The position numbers were made by a program, and so were the translations under genes. Below, piece by piece: positions 1-9,167 of a stretch of DNA of 64,000 nt; the stretch's first letter is position 1; each line of letters begins with the position of its first letter. The DNA comes from Methanosarcina sp. UBA289 (GTDB lineage: Archaea > Halobacteriota > Methanosarcinia > Methanosarcinales > Methanosarcinaceae): positions 62,001 to 126,000 of the forward strand of contig DAKJ01000005.1 in the NCBI GenBank assembly GCA_002496565.1, in the 5' to 3' direction. A model generated the notes under the pieces. The model saw nothing but the letters and a program-made list of their open reading frames with translations, did no database searches and had not been told where the DNA came from.

Positions 1-1109
1 CCCCTGCTATGGATTATATCGCAGCCCAAGGAAAAATGGGACTTGCAAAAACTATACCTGATGGGCTTCCTGCTGGGAGTGATGTCGCAAATATGTCCAT
101 TCTCGGGTACGATCCGTCAGTCTATTACTCTGGTCGGGCTCCTTTGGAGGCTGCCAGTATGGGTGTGGCTCTTGCACCCGATGATGTGGCTTTCAGATGC
201 AGTCTTATAACTATCGAGCACGGAAGAATAAAAGATTATAGCTCAGGGCATATCACCAGTGAAGAAGCTAGGATTCTCATCGAAACCCTTGATACTGAAC
301 TCAGTACAGAAGAACTAAGCTTTTATCCAGGTATCAGCTACAGGCACCTCCTGGTTGCCAGAAACAATCTAGGAGCTGAAACGGAATGCACTCCCCCGCA
401 TGATATTACCGGGAAAAAATTTGAGGAATATCTGCCCGGAGGAAAAGACGGAGATTTCTTTTCTGACATGATCAAAAAATCTATGATCGTTCTTGAACTG
501 CATCCAGTTAATCTGAAAAGGATTGAGGAAGGTAAGAATCCTGCAAACTCAATTTGGGTCTGGGGCCAGGGACATGCTCCAAAGTTTACGCCTTTTAGGG
601 AATTGTACAACAAAACCGGAGCAGTTATTTCGGCAGTCGACCTTCTGAAAGGCATTGGAGTTTATGCAGGCCTAGACGTAATTGAAGTTCCAGGAGCAAC
701 CGGTTATCTGGATACCAATTATGAAGGAAAAGCCAGTGCTGCAATCGAGGTATTGAAAACGAGGGATCTTGTTTTTGTCCATGTGGAAGCCCCGGACGAA
801 GCCGGACATGAGGGGAGTATTGATAAAAAGTTAAAAGCTGTAGAAGATTTCGATAGTCGAATTGTAGCTCCTATTCTTAAACATGCCGAGGCTTCAGATG
901 AGCCCTTTACGATTCTCGTGTTACCTGATCATCCAACTCCAATTTCCTTAAAAACCCACACTCCAGATCCTATTCCCTTCGCAGTCTACAGGACTGACAA
1001 AACGGATTCTGACGGAGCAGAGACTTTTGATGAAGAGTCGGCTAAAAAAGGTTCTCTGGGCCTTGTAAAAGCTTCAGATATTATAGGAATACTTTTGAAG
1101 GCCAAGTAA
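1..1109 (+). CDS. apgM: 2,3-bisphosphoglycerate-independent phosphoglycerate mutase, archaeal type (5' end missing)
   Basis: Interconverts 3- and 2-phosphoglycerate in the cytosol (glycolysis and gluconeogenesis). The reading frame is open from the first bases, and the first visible residues (PAMDYIAA) lie inside the conserved N-terminal part of the family, so roughly 30 residues are outside the window. The ATG at 9 is internal. Seen: SDVANMSILGYDP, which contains the conserved serine region of this alkaline-phosphatase-superfamily enzyme; VEAPDEAGHEG and LPDHPTP, the metal-ligand blocks near the C terminus; and the DFDSRIVAPIL helix. The frame ends in TAA. The next gene starts about 220 bases downstream on the same strand behind its own promoter-like sequence, so apgM is probably the end of its unit. 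Confidence 0.93.
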   Translation, partial: PAMDYIAAQGKMGLAKTIPDGLPAGSDVANMSILGYDPSVYYSGRAPLEAASMGVALAPDDVAFRCSLITIEHGRIKDYSSGHITSEEARILIETLDTELSTEELSFYPGISYRHLLVARNNLGAETECTPPHDITGKKFEEYLPGGKDGDFFSDMIKKSMIVLELHPVNLKRIEEGKNPANSIWVWGQGHAPKFTPFRELYNKTGAVISAVDLLKGIGVYAGLDVIEVPGATGYLDTNYEGKASAAIEVLKTRDLVFVHVEAPDEAGHEGSIDKKLKAVEDFDSRIVAPILKHAEASDEPFTILVLPDHPTPISLKTHTPDPIPFAVYRTDKTDSDGAETFDEESAKKGSLGLVKASDIIGILLKAK

Positions 1110-1255
1110 CTGCCTTCTCTAGTTTTCAATTCGAGGACCTATTTGTTTTTCATCTTTTTAATTTCCACGAAAATCTATTGCTCTGGATTTTCGGAAACTT
1201 TTTCTTTTATCGTTCAGGTTCTTTTTGTATTACGTTTTTGTGAAATTGCCCAAGA

Positions 1256-1267
1256 AAATGTATATAT
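1256..1267 (+). promoter_or_regulatory. Candidate TATA box of hsp20
   Basis: A tatatat stretch at 1261-1267 follows a purine-rich aagaaaa (possible BRE) and lies about 65 bases before the hsp20 start codon. A transcript starting some 25 bases downstream would have a short leader that includes the GGGGGT ribosome site at about 1319. This is inference from position and composition only. Confidence 0.4.
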
Positions 1268-1330
1268 CCTTTCTCAATATATTTAGAATAGCACATAGCT
1301 GTGTTATTTTTAATTTAGGGGGTAATTAAT

Positions 1331-1792
1331 ATGAGATGGCCTATGAGAAGATCATTTTCAGGCCCTGCACGCTGGGACCCTTTTGAAGAGATCAGAAGGA
1401 CGCAGGAACGCCTTAACCAGCTGTTTGAAGACTTTATGCCAATGGAAGAATGGGGAGGCGGAAAAGTTTACACTCCTGCCATTGATATTAAGGAAGAGGA
1501 AGACAAGCTTGTTGTCACTACCGACTTGCCTGGGATTAATAAAGAGGATGTTCAAATTAACCTTAAAGAAGACATGCTTGAGATCAGTGCAAAGACCGGG
1601 AAGGAAAAAGAGACCGAAGAGGAAGGATATCTGCGCCGGGAGAGGGCATATACTCAATTTTACAGGGCAGTTCGCCTGCCTACCAGCGTTAAGGAAGAGG
1701 GAAGCACTGCAAAAATGGAGAATGGTGTCCTGACAATTACGCTGCCGAAAATGCAATTGGAAGAGCCGACAAAGAAAATATCTATTGAGTAA
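1331..1792 (+). CDS. Small heat shock protein, Hsp20/alpha-crystallin family
   Basis: ATP-independent holdase chaperone that keeps unfolding proteins soluble. 153 residues, usual for the family. A variable basic N-terminal arm (about residues 1-45) is followed by the alpha-crystallin beta-sandwich (about 50-145). The family signature GVLTITLPK is near residue 135, and a C-terminal IxI-type motif (ISI) fits oligomer assembly. The ATG is preceded by a strong GGGGGT Shine-Dalgarno at good distance. It is a single gene: apgM upstream ends over 200 bases away, and a hairpin follows at 1831-1853 before a convergent gene. Hsp20 genes of methanogens are usually heat inducible, but no specific operator is recognisable. 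Confidence 0.95.
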   Translation: MRWPMRRSFSGPARWDPFEEIRRTQERLNQLFEDFMPMEEWGGGKVYTPAIDIKEEEDKLVVTTDLPGINKEDVQINLKEDMLEISAKTGKEKETEEEGYLRRERAYTQFYRAVRLPTSVKEEGSTAKMENGVLTITLPKMQLEEPTKKISIE

Positions 1793-1830
1793 TCTTTCTG
1801 GACCGGAAAGATAACTCTGAAAACATATCA

Positions 1831-1853
1831 GACTGCGGGAAAAAATCGCAGTC
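1831..1853. terminator. Hairpin plus T-run between convergent hsp20 and cation efflux genes
   Basis: GACTGCG at 1831-1837 pairs with CGCAGTC at 1847-1853 around an A-rich loop. A T-rich tract follows on the plus strand (to about 1866). It sits 38 bases after the hsp20 stop, between two convergent genes, so it most likely ends the hsp20 transcript. Confidence 0.65.
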
Positions 1854-1948
1854 TTTTCTTTTTTCATCTTTTTCTGTTAATTTCTGAGTTTATTCCAATT
1901 CAAAACTTCAATTTTTGAGTCTTGTATTTGGAAATCATTTCATTTATG

Positions 1949-2926
1949 TTACTTACCACGGGAGTTCTTATTATAATACTTGGAATCAGAACACGGCTCC
2001 ACATGAATAGAAAAATGGCCATTACTGCCGCAAATTTCTTTTAGTCTATTTTCGATCTGCGTTGAGATTTCATGTGCATCCACAATATTCAAGTCCCGAT
2101 TAACCTCAATATGGACATCTGCAGCCATGGCATTCCCTATTTTTCGGGTTTTTAGCTCATGGAAGCCTAAAACACCTTCAGTAGTAATCAGGACTCGTTC
2201 AATATTTCTGTAAGTTTCCGAATCGAGTGAAGCTTCCACCAGTTCATTCAGGTTTTTGTAAGAGATATCGAATGCCACTTTAAAGATAAAGAAACTTAAT
2301 ATTACTGCGGCTATTGGATCGAGCACTACCCACTTGCCTCCAAGAAGTATGGCGCCTCCTATTCCTATCATGGTTCCTATGGAAGAGAAGGCATCCGAAC
2401 GGTGGTGCCAAGCATTTGCAGTTACCGCATCACTCTTAAGTTTCCCGGCGTATATCATGGTATAACGGTAGAGCCATTCTTTTGACACAATTGACAGAAT
2501 TGCCGCAATAAGCGCAATCGAACTTGGAGCTGGCAGCGCTTCTCCCCGGGAAAACGCTAAAACCTTCTGAAGTCCACCCCAAAAAATCCCAAACGCCACT
2601 GCAGCAAGGACAAGCCCGATAAATGCCGCAGCTAGTGTCTCGATTTTTCCATGTCCGTAGTTGTGAGTTTTGTCCCTGGGTTTCTTGGAAATCCTTAAAC
2701 CCGCTATTACTGCAATGTCAGTCATGAAGTCAGATAGAGAATGAGCTGCATCAGCAACCATTGCCGAGCTATTTCCTACAATTCCGGCCACAAATTTAAA
2801 ACTTGTTAGCAAAACGTTGACTACCATCCCAACTTTCGTTACATGAGCTGCCTGGGAATATCTAGTGTTCTCATTCTCCTCGTAATTGAAAAGAGCTTCT
2901 CTTTTTGTATCTCCAATACCTTCCAT
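1949..2926 (-). CDS. Cation diffusion facilitator family transporter (divalent metal efflux)
   Basis: Membrane antiporter exporting Zn2+, Fe2+, Mn2+ or similar ions against protons. 325 residues. A cytoplasmic N-terminal stretch of about 30 residues is followed by six predicted membrane helices (about 30-225) and a C-terminal cytoplasmic domain with the ferredoxin-like CDF dimerisation fold (about 230-310). The transport-site motifs are visible: ADAAHSLSDFMTD in helix 2 and AWHHRSDAFSS in helix 5, matching the D/H-xxx-D pairs of YiiP-like proteins. The ATG follows a GAGAAATT region. It is a single gene convergent with hsp20. The metal cannot be assigned from sequence alone. Confidence 0.9.
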   Translation of the reverse strand: MEGIGDTKREALFNYEENENTRYSQAAHVTKVGMVVNVLLTSFKFVAGIVGNSSAMVADAAHSLSDFMTDIAVIAGLRISKKPRDKTHNYGHGKIETLAAAFIGLVLAAVAFGIFWGGLQKVLAFSRGEALPAPSSIALIAAILSIVSKEWLYRYTMIYAGKLKSDAVTANAWHHRSDAFSSIGTMIGIGGAILLGGKWVVLDPIAAVILSFFIFKVAFDISYKNLNELVEASLDSETYRNIERVLITTEGVLGFHELKTRKIGNAMAADVHIEVNRDLNIVDAHEISTQIENRLKEICGSNGHFSIHVEPCSDSKYYNKNSRGK

Positions 2927-3300
2927 AATTTCTCATATTATCTTGTTATCTGAATATATTTGAGATATCATTTTTCAATATTTATTGCCCTTAAACGGGA
3001 ATACAAAAATTAGCGGTTACTAGATATAAAATTATCTTCCATTAATTAAATAATTTATACAGCTCTATAGCTCTTTCTGAGGATTAATTTGACTTTAATA
3101 TTAATATCTATTCGTAAAATAATATTATTTTTTTCATGGAGGGTAATGTCATAAAGATCTCGTCAACTTCACATTTTTCATACAAATAGTATATGAAAAT
3201 TTCTTCTCTAATTCCTCTATTTATCAACTTGTTGATTGACTATCTACTTTTATATTGCCTTTTTATTCCTTTCATGTTTTGTTGAAAGCATCGCAGAAAC
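2927..3300. other. AT-rich spacer, no recognisable feature
   Basis: About 370 bases of very AT-rich sequence between two minus-strand genes. It must hold the promoter of the cation efflux gene. I see no ORF, RNA motif or strong inverted repeat. Confidence 0.5.
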
Positions 3301-3702
3301 TCAGCAGTAACGTGGAAAAATATATTTTATTTCTTTAATTCTCTCTTCTTTTTCTCCTTCTATTTCCTCAGGAAATTCTTTATTTTTCAGGGCTTCAGCC
3401 TGTGCAATTTCAGGGTGCTGTTTCAAAAACTCCATTGAATATTCAGTAGTTTCTTTTGCTGACAATTGAAAGATCTCGTCAATTTCTTCTTTGCTAAACT
3501 GTCCGTGATAAAGAAGAAGCTGAGTCACTCTTTGCCTGGTGGCTTGAGGTTCGTTCTCATAGTCCAGGGAGTAATATAGCTTGCTTATGATAACCCTTAA
3601 ACTCCAGATTCTGCTTCGTTCGTTGTCCTTTAACTCAAAAGGGCTTCTATCTTTTATTTTTTCTATAATTCCATTCAGATCATACTGGCTCGTATTTAAC
3701 AC
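3301..3702 (-). CDS. Hypothetical protein, soluble, alpha-helical
   Basis: 133 residues, family not recognised. No signal peptide or membrane segment. The protein is charged and helix-rich, with a strongly acidic and basic stretch near residues 108-125 (repeated E/K/R). The middle (about 45-100) has the alternation expected of a small helical bundle, including a QRVTQLLLYHGQFSKEEIDEIFQL stretch that could be helix-turn-helix-like, though not convincingly. The start is a GTG behind an AGAG-type ribosome site. It is isolated by AT-rich spacers on both sides. Composition and a plausible ribosome site support a real gene; its role is unknown. Confidence 0.6.
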   Translation of the reverse strand: MLNTSQYDLNGIIEKIKDRSPFELKDNERSRIWSLRVIISKLYYSLDYENEPQATRQRVTQLLLYHGQFSKEEIDEIFQLSAKETTEYSMEFLKQHPEIAQAEALKNKEFPEEIEGEKEERIKEIKYIFPRYC

Positions 3703-3973
3703 CTCTATTCAATTTCGGTTTGCAAGCAGATAAAAACTCTTTAATCTTCAAGAGAAAACAGGTGTTATCGGTGAATAAAAATACCGAAAATAGAGTTAGT
3801 TCGAAAATAAAATCTCTTTAGGAAATAAGTTAATTTAAGGATCTATAGATTGAAAAGATAAATAGATCTAGAAATAGTAAGTTAAGCAACTATAAATTTA
3901 AATAAAGTAAATAATGCAAACTAAAAACAAAATAAACTGAAAAATAAGGTATCTTAATAAATAGGTGAAAAGC

Positions 3974-4036
3974 GCGGCATCAGGAAATTGTTCTCATCAT
4001 CTTTTGCTCAGTTGGGGTAACTCTCATCATCGCCGC
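3974..4036 (-). ncRNA. C/D box guide sRNA (2'-O-methylation guide)
   Basis: On the minus strand the sequence reads as a complete archaeal C/D box RNA of about 63 nt. It has a 5' terminal stem GCGGCG, box C ATGATGA, a 12-nt guide GAGTTACCCCAA, box D' CTGA, a short spacer, box C' ATGATGA, a 10-nt guide GAACAATTTC, box D CTGA and a 3' stem TGCCGC that pairs with the 5' stem. All four boxes and both guide lengths match the class, which directs aFib/Nop5p/L7Ae to methylate RNA. By the box+5 rule the D' guide would target the fifth base of UUGGGGUAACUC (a G) and the D guide the fifth base of GAAAUUGUUC (a U). I cannot name the target RNAs. It lies in an AT-rich spacer upstream of cofE, on the opposite strand. 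Confidence 0.78.
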
Positions 4037-4187
4037 AAGATCCAGTATATCGGTGGTCTTATTTATGGTTACTGCCTTTACTGCTGTAAATTATTTGTTT
4101 AATAGATCAGTCCTATTATTTCCTATACCTAACTGAACAAATGCAGTTATTCTTATTTATTAGTTTCAAAGACTTTGAGGAAAATAC

Positions 4188-4952
4188 TTGAAATTTGAAG
4201 CCATAGCCGTTGAGAATATTCCCCTTATACATAATGGGGACAATCTGCCCTCGATCATCTATGAGAATATAGAATTTCAGGACAGAGACATTGTTATCGT
4301 TGCCTCGACCGTTGTTGCTAAAGCTGAAGGGGAGATCTTCAGGCTAGAGGATATTACTCCAGGAAAAGTAGCACTTGAGATCGCAACTCGGAGCGGAAAA
4401 GATGCGAGGTTTATTCAGTCTGTACTTTCCAGGAGCAGGGAGGTCCTTGTTGAAAAGCCATTTATGCTTGTGACAACTCTAGCAGGACATACCTGCGTAA
4501 ATGCAGGAGTTGATGAGTCAAATATTGAAGACGGATTTCTGCTCTACCCTCCGAAGAATCCAGATGCCAGTGCTGCAAGGCTTGGGGAAGAACTCGAAAA
4601 GTTGAGCGGGAAAAAGTTAAGTGTCATTGTCACGGATACAAACGGGAGAGCTTTCAAAATAGGGCAGACCGGTGCTGCTATAGGAATTTACAAGATAAAG
4701 CCTGTCAAGCACTGGATTGGAGAAAAAGATCTCTTCGGAAAAGTCCTTGAGATTACAGAGGAAGCAATTGCTGATGAGCTTGCAGGCACTGCAAATCTTC
4801 TAATGGGTGAAGGTGCAGGCGGAACTCCTGTAGTCGTAATTCGAGGGCTTGATTATTATTATAATGAAAATACTTCTATAAGGGAAATGTATCGTTCTGA
4901 AGAGCTGGATATTATCAAAAAAGGACTCCGCTGCCTTCAAAAAAAGAATTGA
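4188..4952 (+). CDS. cofE: Coenzyme F420-0:L-glutamate ligase
   Basis: Adds the first and further gamma-linked glutamates to F420-0 with GTP, finishing the deazaflavin hydride carrier used throughout methanogenesis. 254 residues, typical for archaeal CofE. Characteristic blocks are visible: ARFIQSVLSRSREVLVEKP, AGHTCVNAGVDESN (about residue 103) and VTDTNGRAFKIGQTGAAIG (about 148), the last containing acidic metal ligands. The C terminus has the NLLMGEGAGGTPVVVIRG block. The start is TTG at 4188 behind GAGG at a suitable distance; no upstream ATG in frame is better. It is a single gene flanked by spacers. Confidence 0.95.
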   Translation: MKFEAIAVENIPLIHNGDNLPSIIYENIEFQDRDIVIVASTVVAKAEGEIFRLEDITPGKVALEIATRSGKDARFIQSVLSRSREVLVEKPFMLVTTLAGHTCVNAGVDESNIEDGFLLYPPKNPDASAARLGEELEKLSGKKLSVIVTDTNGRAFKIGQTGAAIGIYKIKPVKHWIGEKDLFGKVLEITEEAIADELAGTANLLMGEGAGGTPVVVIRGLDYYYNENTSIREMYRSEELDIIKKGLRCLQKKN

Positions 4953-5044
4953 ATTAAAGAGAGTGCTTGGATGGTTCGGCTTCTAGTTCCAATTTTGCCC
5001 GGCTGAAAAACAATTTGCTTCAACTTAATATGAACCCAATAGTG

Positions 5045-5368
5045 TTAAGAACGGATCATTGTTAGAACCATTTTGAACCTTTCCAGGGCACGGAGTGAGT
5101 GGGGTTCGCTGGCAGGCATTATGATCATGTCCCCCTTCTCCAGAATATTTTTATTTCCGGAAATAGTGATTTCTGCCTTTCCGTCTATTACTTGGACCAT
5201 GGCGTCAAAAGGGGCAGTATGCTCGCTCAGTCCCTCGCCTCTATCGAAGGCAAATATAGTTACGGTCCCTGTATCCTTACGGATAATTTCTCTGCTTACA
5301 ACGGCTCCTTCCTGGTATTCAATCAAAGAGTCTATTCTTAATGTTCTAGCTTTTAATTCTTCAGACAC
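5045..5368 (-). CDS. Small cupin-domain protein
   Basis: 107-residue single-domain beta-barrel. Cupin motif 1 is represented by GLSEHTAPFDAMVQVIDG and motif 2 by GDMIIMPASEPHSLRA. One His appears in each, but the second His of motif 1 is absent, so metal binding may be weakened or altered. Such proteins range from metal-dependent isomerases to ligand sensors, and nothing here decides. The start is a GTG at 5366-5368 preceded by GAGGTGG. It is convergent with cofE and has no operon partner. Confidence 0.85.
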   Translation of the reverse strand: MSEELKARTLRIDSLIEYQEGAVVSREIIRKDTGTVTIFAFDRGEGLSEHTAPFDAMVQVIDGKAEITISGNKNILEKGDMIIMPASEPHSLRALERFKMVLTMIRS

Positions 5369-5613
5369 TATTCCACCTCTATCGCTTTTCCATCAGTTTA
5401 CGTAACCTATTCAGGTACCTGACAAACTTTTGCGCGGATATAATCCAGTCACGTCAGACTCTGTATTTCTTCAGATTTTTGAATAAAATACCTTCAGAAC
5501 ACGTTTTTATATTTCTTTTATACAAGAAATCTTGGGTAATTAGTTATTTTAATTCTTTTATGAAAATGCTCTTATGCAAGAGTTAGCGGAGGATGATTTT
5601 AACTTTTGCAGAT

Positions 5614-6093
5614 TCAGTCCCCGCTTGAAGTCTCACTTTTCAACTCAAAAGGTATATGTTCCACTTCTACACCCGCATCCCTGAAAAACTTAAGTGAATC
5701 GTTATCAGGATAGAAAGTTGCATATACTACTCTTTTGATGTTCGAGTTGATAATCATTTTTGTGCAAAGGATGCAGGGCTGATGTGTACAATAAATAGTT
5801 GCTCCTGCTATGCTTACCCCATGGATTGCAGCCTGGATAATTGCATTCTGTTCTGCATGTACTGCCCTGCACTTTTCCTGTCTTGTGCCTGAAGGGATTT
5901 TTTCCATATCCCTAATACACCCGATTTCAAGGCAGTGATCCATGCCGCTGGGTGCTCCATTATATCCGGTTGCAAGAATGCGTTTGTCCCGGACGATCAC
6001 AGCCCCCACGTTCTTTCGGAGGCAGGTAGCCCGTTTGCCTACTACAAAGGCGATTTCGAGAAAATATTCGTCAAGGGAAGGTCTTTTTATCAT
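5614..6093 (-). CDS. Deoxycytidylate (dCMP) deaminase, zinc-dependent
   Basis: Deaminates dCMP to dUMP, supplying thymidylate synthesis. 159 residues. Zinc and catalytic signature: VHAEQNAI (His ligand and catalytic Glu, about residue 80) and THQPCILCTK (the two Cys ligands, about residue 107). The N-terminal GAVIVRDKRILATGYNGAPSG block is typical of dCMP/ComE-type deaminases rather than cytidine deaminases. No strong Shine-Dalgarno precedes the ATG, so the message may be nearly leaderless. It is a single gene, divergent from secF across a 410-base spacer. Confidence 0.92.
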   Translation of the reverse strand: MIKRPSLDEYFLEIAFVVGKRATCLRKNVGAVIVRDKRILATGYNGAPSGMDHCLEIGCIRDMEKIPSGTRQEKCRAVHAEQNAIIQAAIHGVSIAGATIYCTHQPCILCTKMIINSNIKRVVYATFYPDNDSLKFFRDAGVEVEHIPFELKSETSSGD

Positions 6094-6503
6094 TGTTTTT
6101 AATGAACAGTAAGTGGTATATTAGAGTTGTGACATTAAGATTCTACCATTTTTAAGAGTTAATTTTAAGTGGAATGAATTAACGGTGTATAGAAAAAAGT
6201 TTTTTCGAGAAAGAATTAATATAATCTGTGAGAATAAATGTAGTCTGTAAAATTACAGAATTAAAACAAATTAACTTATTTATAATATTAACCTATCTAT
6301 ATTATTGAGGCATCCAGAAAGTTATCCCCCTTACCTGAACCCGAGTAGCCAGAATAAGTTCAAGATTCTCAAAGAAATCTGTTTATATATCTGATTATAA
6401 ATCTCGTGTTCTGGATTTTACATCCGGATTCTATATTTCTGGATGTGAATAGTGTTCGGATAGTTCAATATAATAATAGATGCATACATCCGGAGTATTA
6501 ATT
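6094..6503. other. Divergent promoter region between dCMP deaminase and secF
   Basis: AT-rich, with TATA-like stretches facing both ways. A small inverted repeat ACATCC...GGATGT (6420-6446) lies 60 bases before secF. No RNA gene or ORF is recognised. Confidence 0.4.
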
Positions 6504-7409
6504 ATGGCAACAAGTTTGGCCGATATTTTAGATAACTTCGTGAAAAATCACGATAATCGCCAGTTGCTGGTGGTACCCCTTGCAATACTCGCAGTTTCTT
6601 TATTAATACTGCTAGTTTCCTTTGTAAACAGCGGGTCACCGGTAATCCTGGGAATGGATTTCCAGGGCGGTACTCAGATTTCGATAGAAACAGCTGATTC
6701 TCCTGCTGTGCTTGAAAAAATGTATTCTTCCTACCCTCTCACCGATATCCGGCAGGCAGGAAGTAGGGTTATCATGCAATTTGGAGTCATGGACAATGAT
6801 CAGCAGCAGCAGCTTGAAACAGATGTCACGGGCCACTATTCCAATGTTCAGATTCAGCATATTGGGCCCACTTATGGAAAGAATTTGCAGATACAGGCTA
6901 TTCAGGCCATTTGTATTTCCTTTATAGGGATGTCCATTGTAGTATTCCTGATCTTTCGGACCCTTATACCTTCCCTTGCAGTGATACTTTCTGCCTTTTC
7001 AGACATTGTAATTGCAGTCGCTTTCATGAGAGTTGCAGGGATTGAACTTTCCTTGGGAACACTTGCCGCCCTGCTTATGCTTATCGGTTATTCTGTAGAC
7101 AGTGACATTCTGCTCACAAATAGGGTAATTAAGCGCCGTGGAACCGTAGATGAGAAAGTTTCCCGGGCTATGCATACAGGTATTACCATGACCACCACTA
7201 CCCTTGCAGCTCTCGCTGTCATGTACCTAGTTTCGACTTTCTCATATCTGGTCATTCCCTCATTCACACAGATTACTCTGCTTTCGCAGATCTCAATCGT
7301 GCTTATTGCGGGACTTTTTGCAGACATGATGAATACCTGGCTCCTGAATACGGGAATTCTACGATGGTATGTAATGAAACCCGAATTCAGAGGGAGGTAT
7401 AACAGATGA
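6504..7409 (+). CDS. secF: Protein-export membrane protein SecF
   Basis: Partner of SecD in the membrane; the pair assists protein translocation through SecYEG using the ion gradient. About 301 residues with one N-terminal membrane helix, a short external domain (about 45-125) and five further helices (about 130-290), an RND-like arrangement. Visible signatures are GMDFQGGTQISI near residue 48 and the late block LMLIGYSVDSDILLTNR. I chose the ATG at 6504 because GGAG at 6492-6495 lies 8 bases before it; an in-frame ATG at 6480 would add 8 residues without a ribosome site. The stop overlaps the secD start. Here secF precedes secD, the archaeal order. Confidence 0.93.
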   Translation: MATSLADILDNFVKNHDNRQLLVVPLAILAVSLLILLVSFVNSGSPVILGMDFQGGTQISIETADSPAVLEKMYSSYPLTDIRQAGSRVIMQFGVMDNDQQQQLETDVTGHYSNVQIQHIGPTYGKNLQIQAIQAICISFIGMSIVVFLIFRTLIPSLAVILSAFSDIVIAVAFMRVAGIELSLGTLAALLMLIGYSVDSDILLTNRVIKRRGTVDEKVSRAMHTGITMTTTTLAALAVMYLVSTFSYLVIPSFTQITLLSQISIVLIAGLFADMMNTWLLNTGILRWYVMKPEFRGRYNR

Positions 7410-9106
7410 GCTATATAAAAAGCCTGTTTAAGAATCCAAGAGTAATTATCTTCCTTTTACTCCTTCTTGGCTCCATTGTGGCTATTCACCCAAGTTATAC
7501 ACCCGGAGAAGGTGTGACTACTAACCTTAACTTTGGGCTTGACCTGGAAGGCGGGTCCTGGCTCCAGATAAAACTTGAGGGTGCACTTGCCCAGATTGAT
7601 GCCAATTCAGGAAAGCTAGTCAGCGGAATTGTCGAGCCTATAATTGGGGCCCCTATTGAAATCACAAAAAATAGCCTTGACGTCGGCGGCTCTGCAGAGA
7701 AATCTGTCACCTTTACAACATCTGCGGCTGTTAGTGCCTCCCAGCTTGAGTCTCTCGGTACGGTAAGCGTGGACAAGCTAAGTGAAGGCAACACTCAGGT
7801 AACTATCTCTGATACCAGTAAAGAGTACCTCATACAGACTTACCTATCAAAAGCTTTTGATGCTGAAGTAGTTTCTATGAGTACTGAGAATGGAATTACC
7901 TACGAAATCAGGACTGCAGTTACTGAACAACAGCTTGAGACTTTACTGGAAAAGGTTGGAGCCTCGATTCACAAGAACGAAGATGGGACTTTAGCTTTCA
8001 AAGAAGGGGTCAGCACTGAGACTAGGGACCTGACAAAAGAAATCCTCAGCGACAAGCTGAACTCTCTTGGCCTTAAAGATATTCCTGTAAGGACTGTAGG
8101 AGAGGATTATATCCTTATTGATTTTGCAGGCATTGATCTGGCAACTGCCAAGGAAATAGCTGAAAAGCCTGGAAAGTTTGAGATCAGAATTCAGACTACC
8201 GGAAATGAAACCCAACACGTCCTTTATGGTGATTCAATTCAAAGCGTGGGAATTCCAAGCTTCCATGATGGACAGTGGCATACTTCTTTTACCCTGAATG
8301 AGGAGGGAGCCCGACAACTCCAGAAAGTTGCACTCGAAACTGGGGCAATTGACAATCCGGATTCCCATTACCTGATAATGTATCTTGACGAAGTTGAAAT
8401 ATATGGAGCTCCTTTAAGTTACTCTGCAGCTGAAAAACTGAGAGAAGGTCCTATATATTCCTGGGAAGCTTCCACAGGTCCTGATGAAGCTGCTAAAACC
8501 GAAGCTACAGCACTTCAGGTTCACCTTCGAGCAGGGGCTCTTCCTGTCAATGTAAAGCTTGTAGGTTCAGGACATGTGGACGCAGGACTCGGGGAGCAGT
8601 TCAAAACTGCAGCTCTGATTACAGGTTTGATTTCCCTGGTTGCAGTTGCGGCCGTTGTTTACTTCAAGTACAAGAGGCCTGAAATCCTGATACCCATGGT
8701 CGGTACTTCCTTTAGTGAAGTTATAATGATCCTTGGAGTTGCAGCAGTTATAGGCTGGCAACTTGATCTGGCATCAATTGCAGGTATTATCGCATCCATT
8801 GGTACTGGAATTGACCACCTTGTAATTATTACGGATGAAGTGCTTTACGAAGGCAAACTACCTCCAACAAGGGTCTTCAAGTCCAGGATAACAAAGGCTT
8901 TTGGAATCATTTTAGGGGCAGCTTCCACAAACATAATTGCTTTGTCTCCTCTGGTCGTAATGGGCTTTGGCTCTTTGAAGGGGTTTGCAATTACTACCAT
9001 TATTGGTGTCTTCATAGGTGTGATTTTTGCAAGGCCGGTTTATGGTGTAGTAATCAAGGAACTCCTTCATGTAGATGAAAATGGAAACGCAAGCATAACC
9101 GAGTAA
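7406..9106 (+). CDS. secD: Protein-export membrane protein SecD
   Basis: 566 residues. An N-terminal helix (about 12-27) is followed by a large external region (about 30-395) and a five-helix membrane domain (about 400-550). The family motif GLDLEGGSWLQI lies just after the first helix, and the conserved ASIGTGIDHLVIITDE block is in the membrane domain. The start ATG overlaps the secF stop (ATGA), with GGGAGG upstream, so the two are translationally coupled. With SecF it forms the SecDF complex that pulls exported proteins outward. An RFC-type gene follows after 61 bases and may share the transcript. Confidence 0.94.
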   Translation: MSYIKSLFKNPRVIIFLLLLLGSIVAIHPSYTPGEGVTTNLNFGLDLEGGSWLQIKLEGALAQIDANSGKLVSGIVEPIIGAPIEITKNSLDVGGSAEKSVTFTTSAAVSASQLESLGTVSVDKLSEGNTQVTISDTSKEYLIQTYLSKAFDAEVVSMSTENGITYEIRTAVTEQQLETLLEKVGASIHKNEDGTLAFKEGVSTETRDLTKEILSDKLNSLGLKDIPVRTVGEDYILIDFAGIDLATAKEIAEKPGKFEIRIQTTGNETQHVLYGDSIQSVGIPSFHDGQWHTSFTLNEEGARQLQKVALETGAIDNPDSHYLIMYLDEVEIYGAPLSYSAAEKLREGPIYSWEASTGPDEAAKTEATALQVHLRAGALPVNVKLVGSGHVDAGLGEQFKTAALITGLISLVAVAAVVYFKYKRPEILIPMVGTSFSEVIMILGVAAVIGWQLDLASIAGIIASIGTGIDHLVIITDEVLYEGKLPPTRVFKSRITKAFGIILGAASTNIIALSPLVVMGFGSLKGFAITTIIGVFIGVIFARPVYGVVIKELLHVDENGNASITE

Positions 9107-9167
9107 ATATTTAAGGAAAGATAACGGCCCAAAATTGATATTTAAAAACTAAAAACAAGGTGAATGT

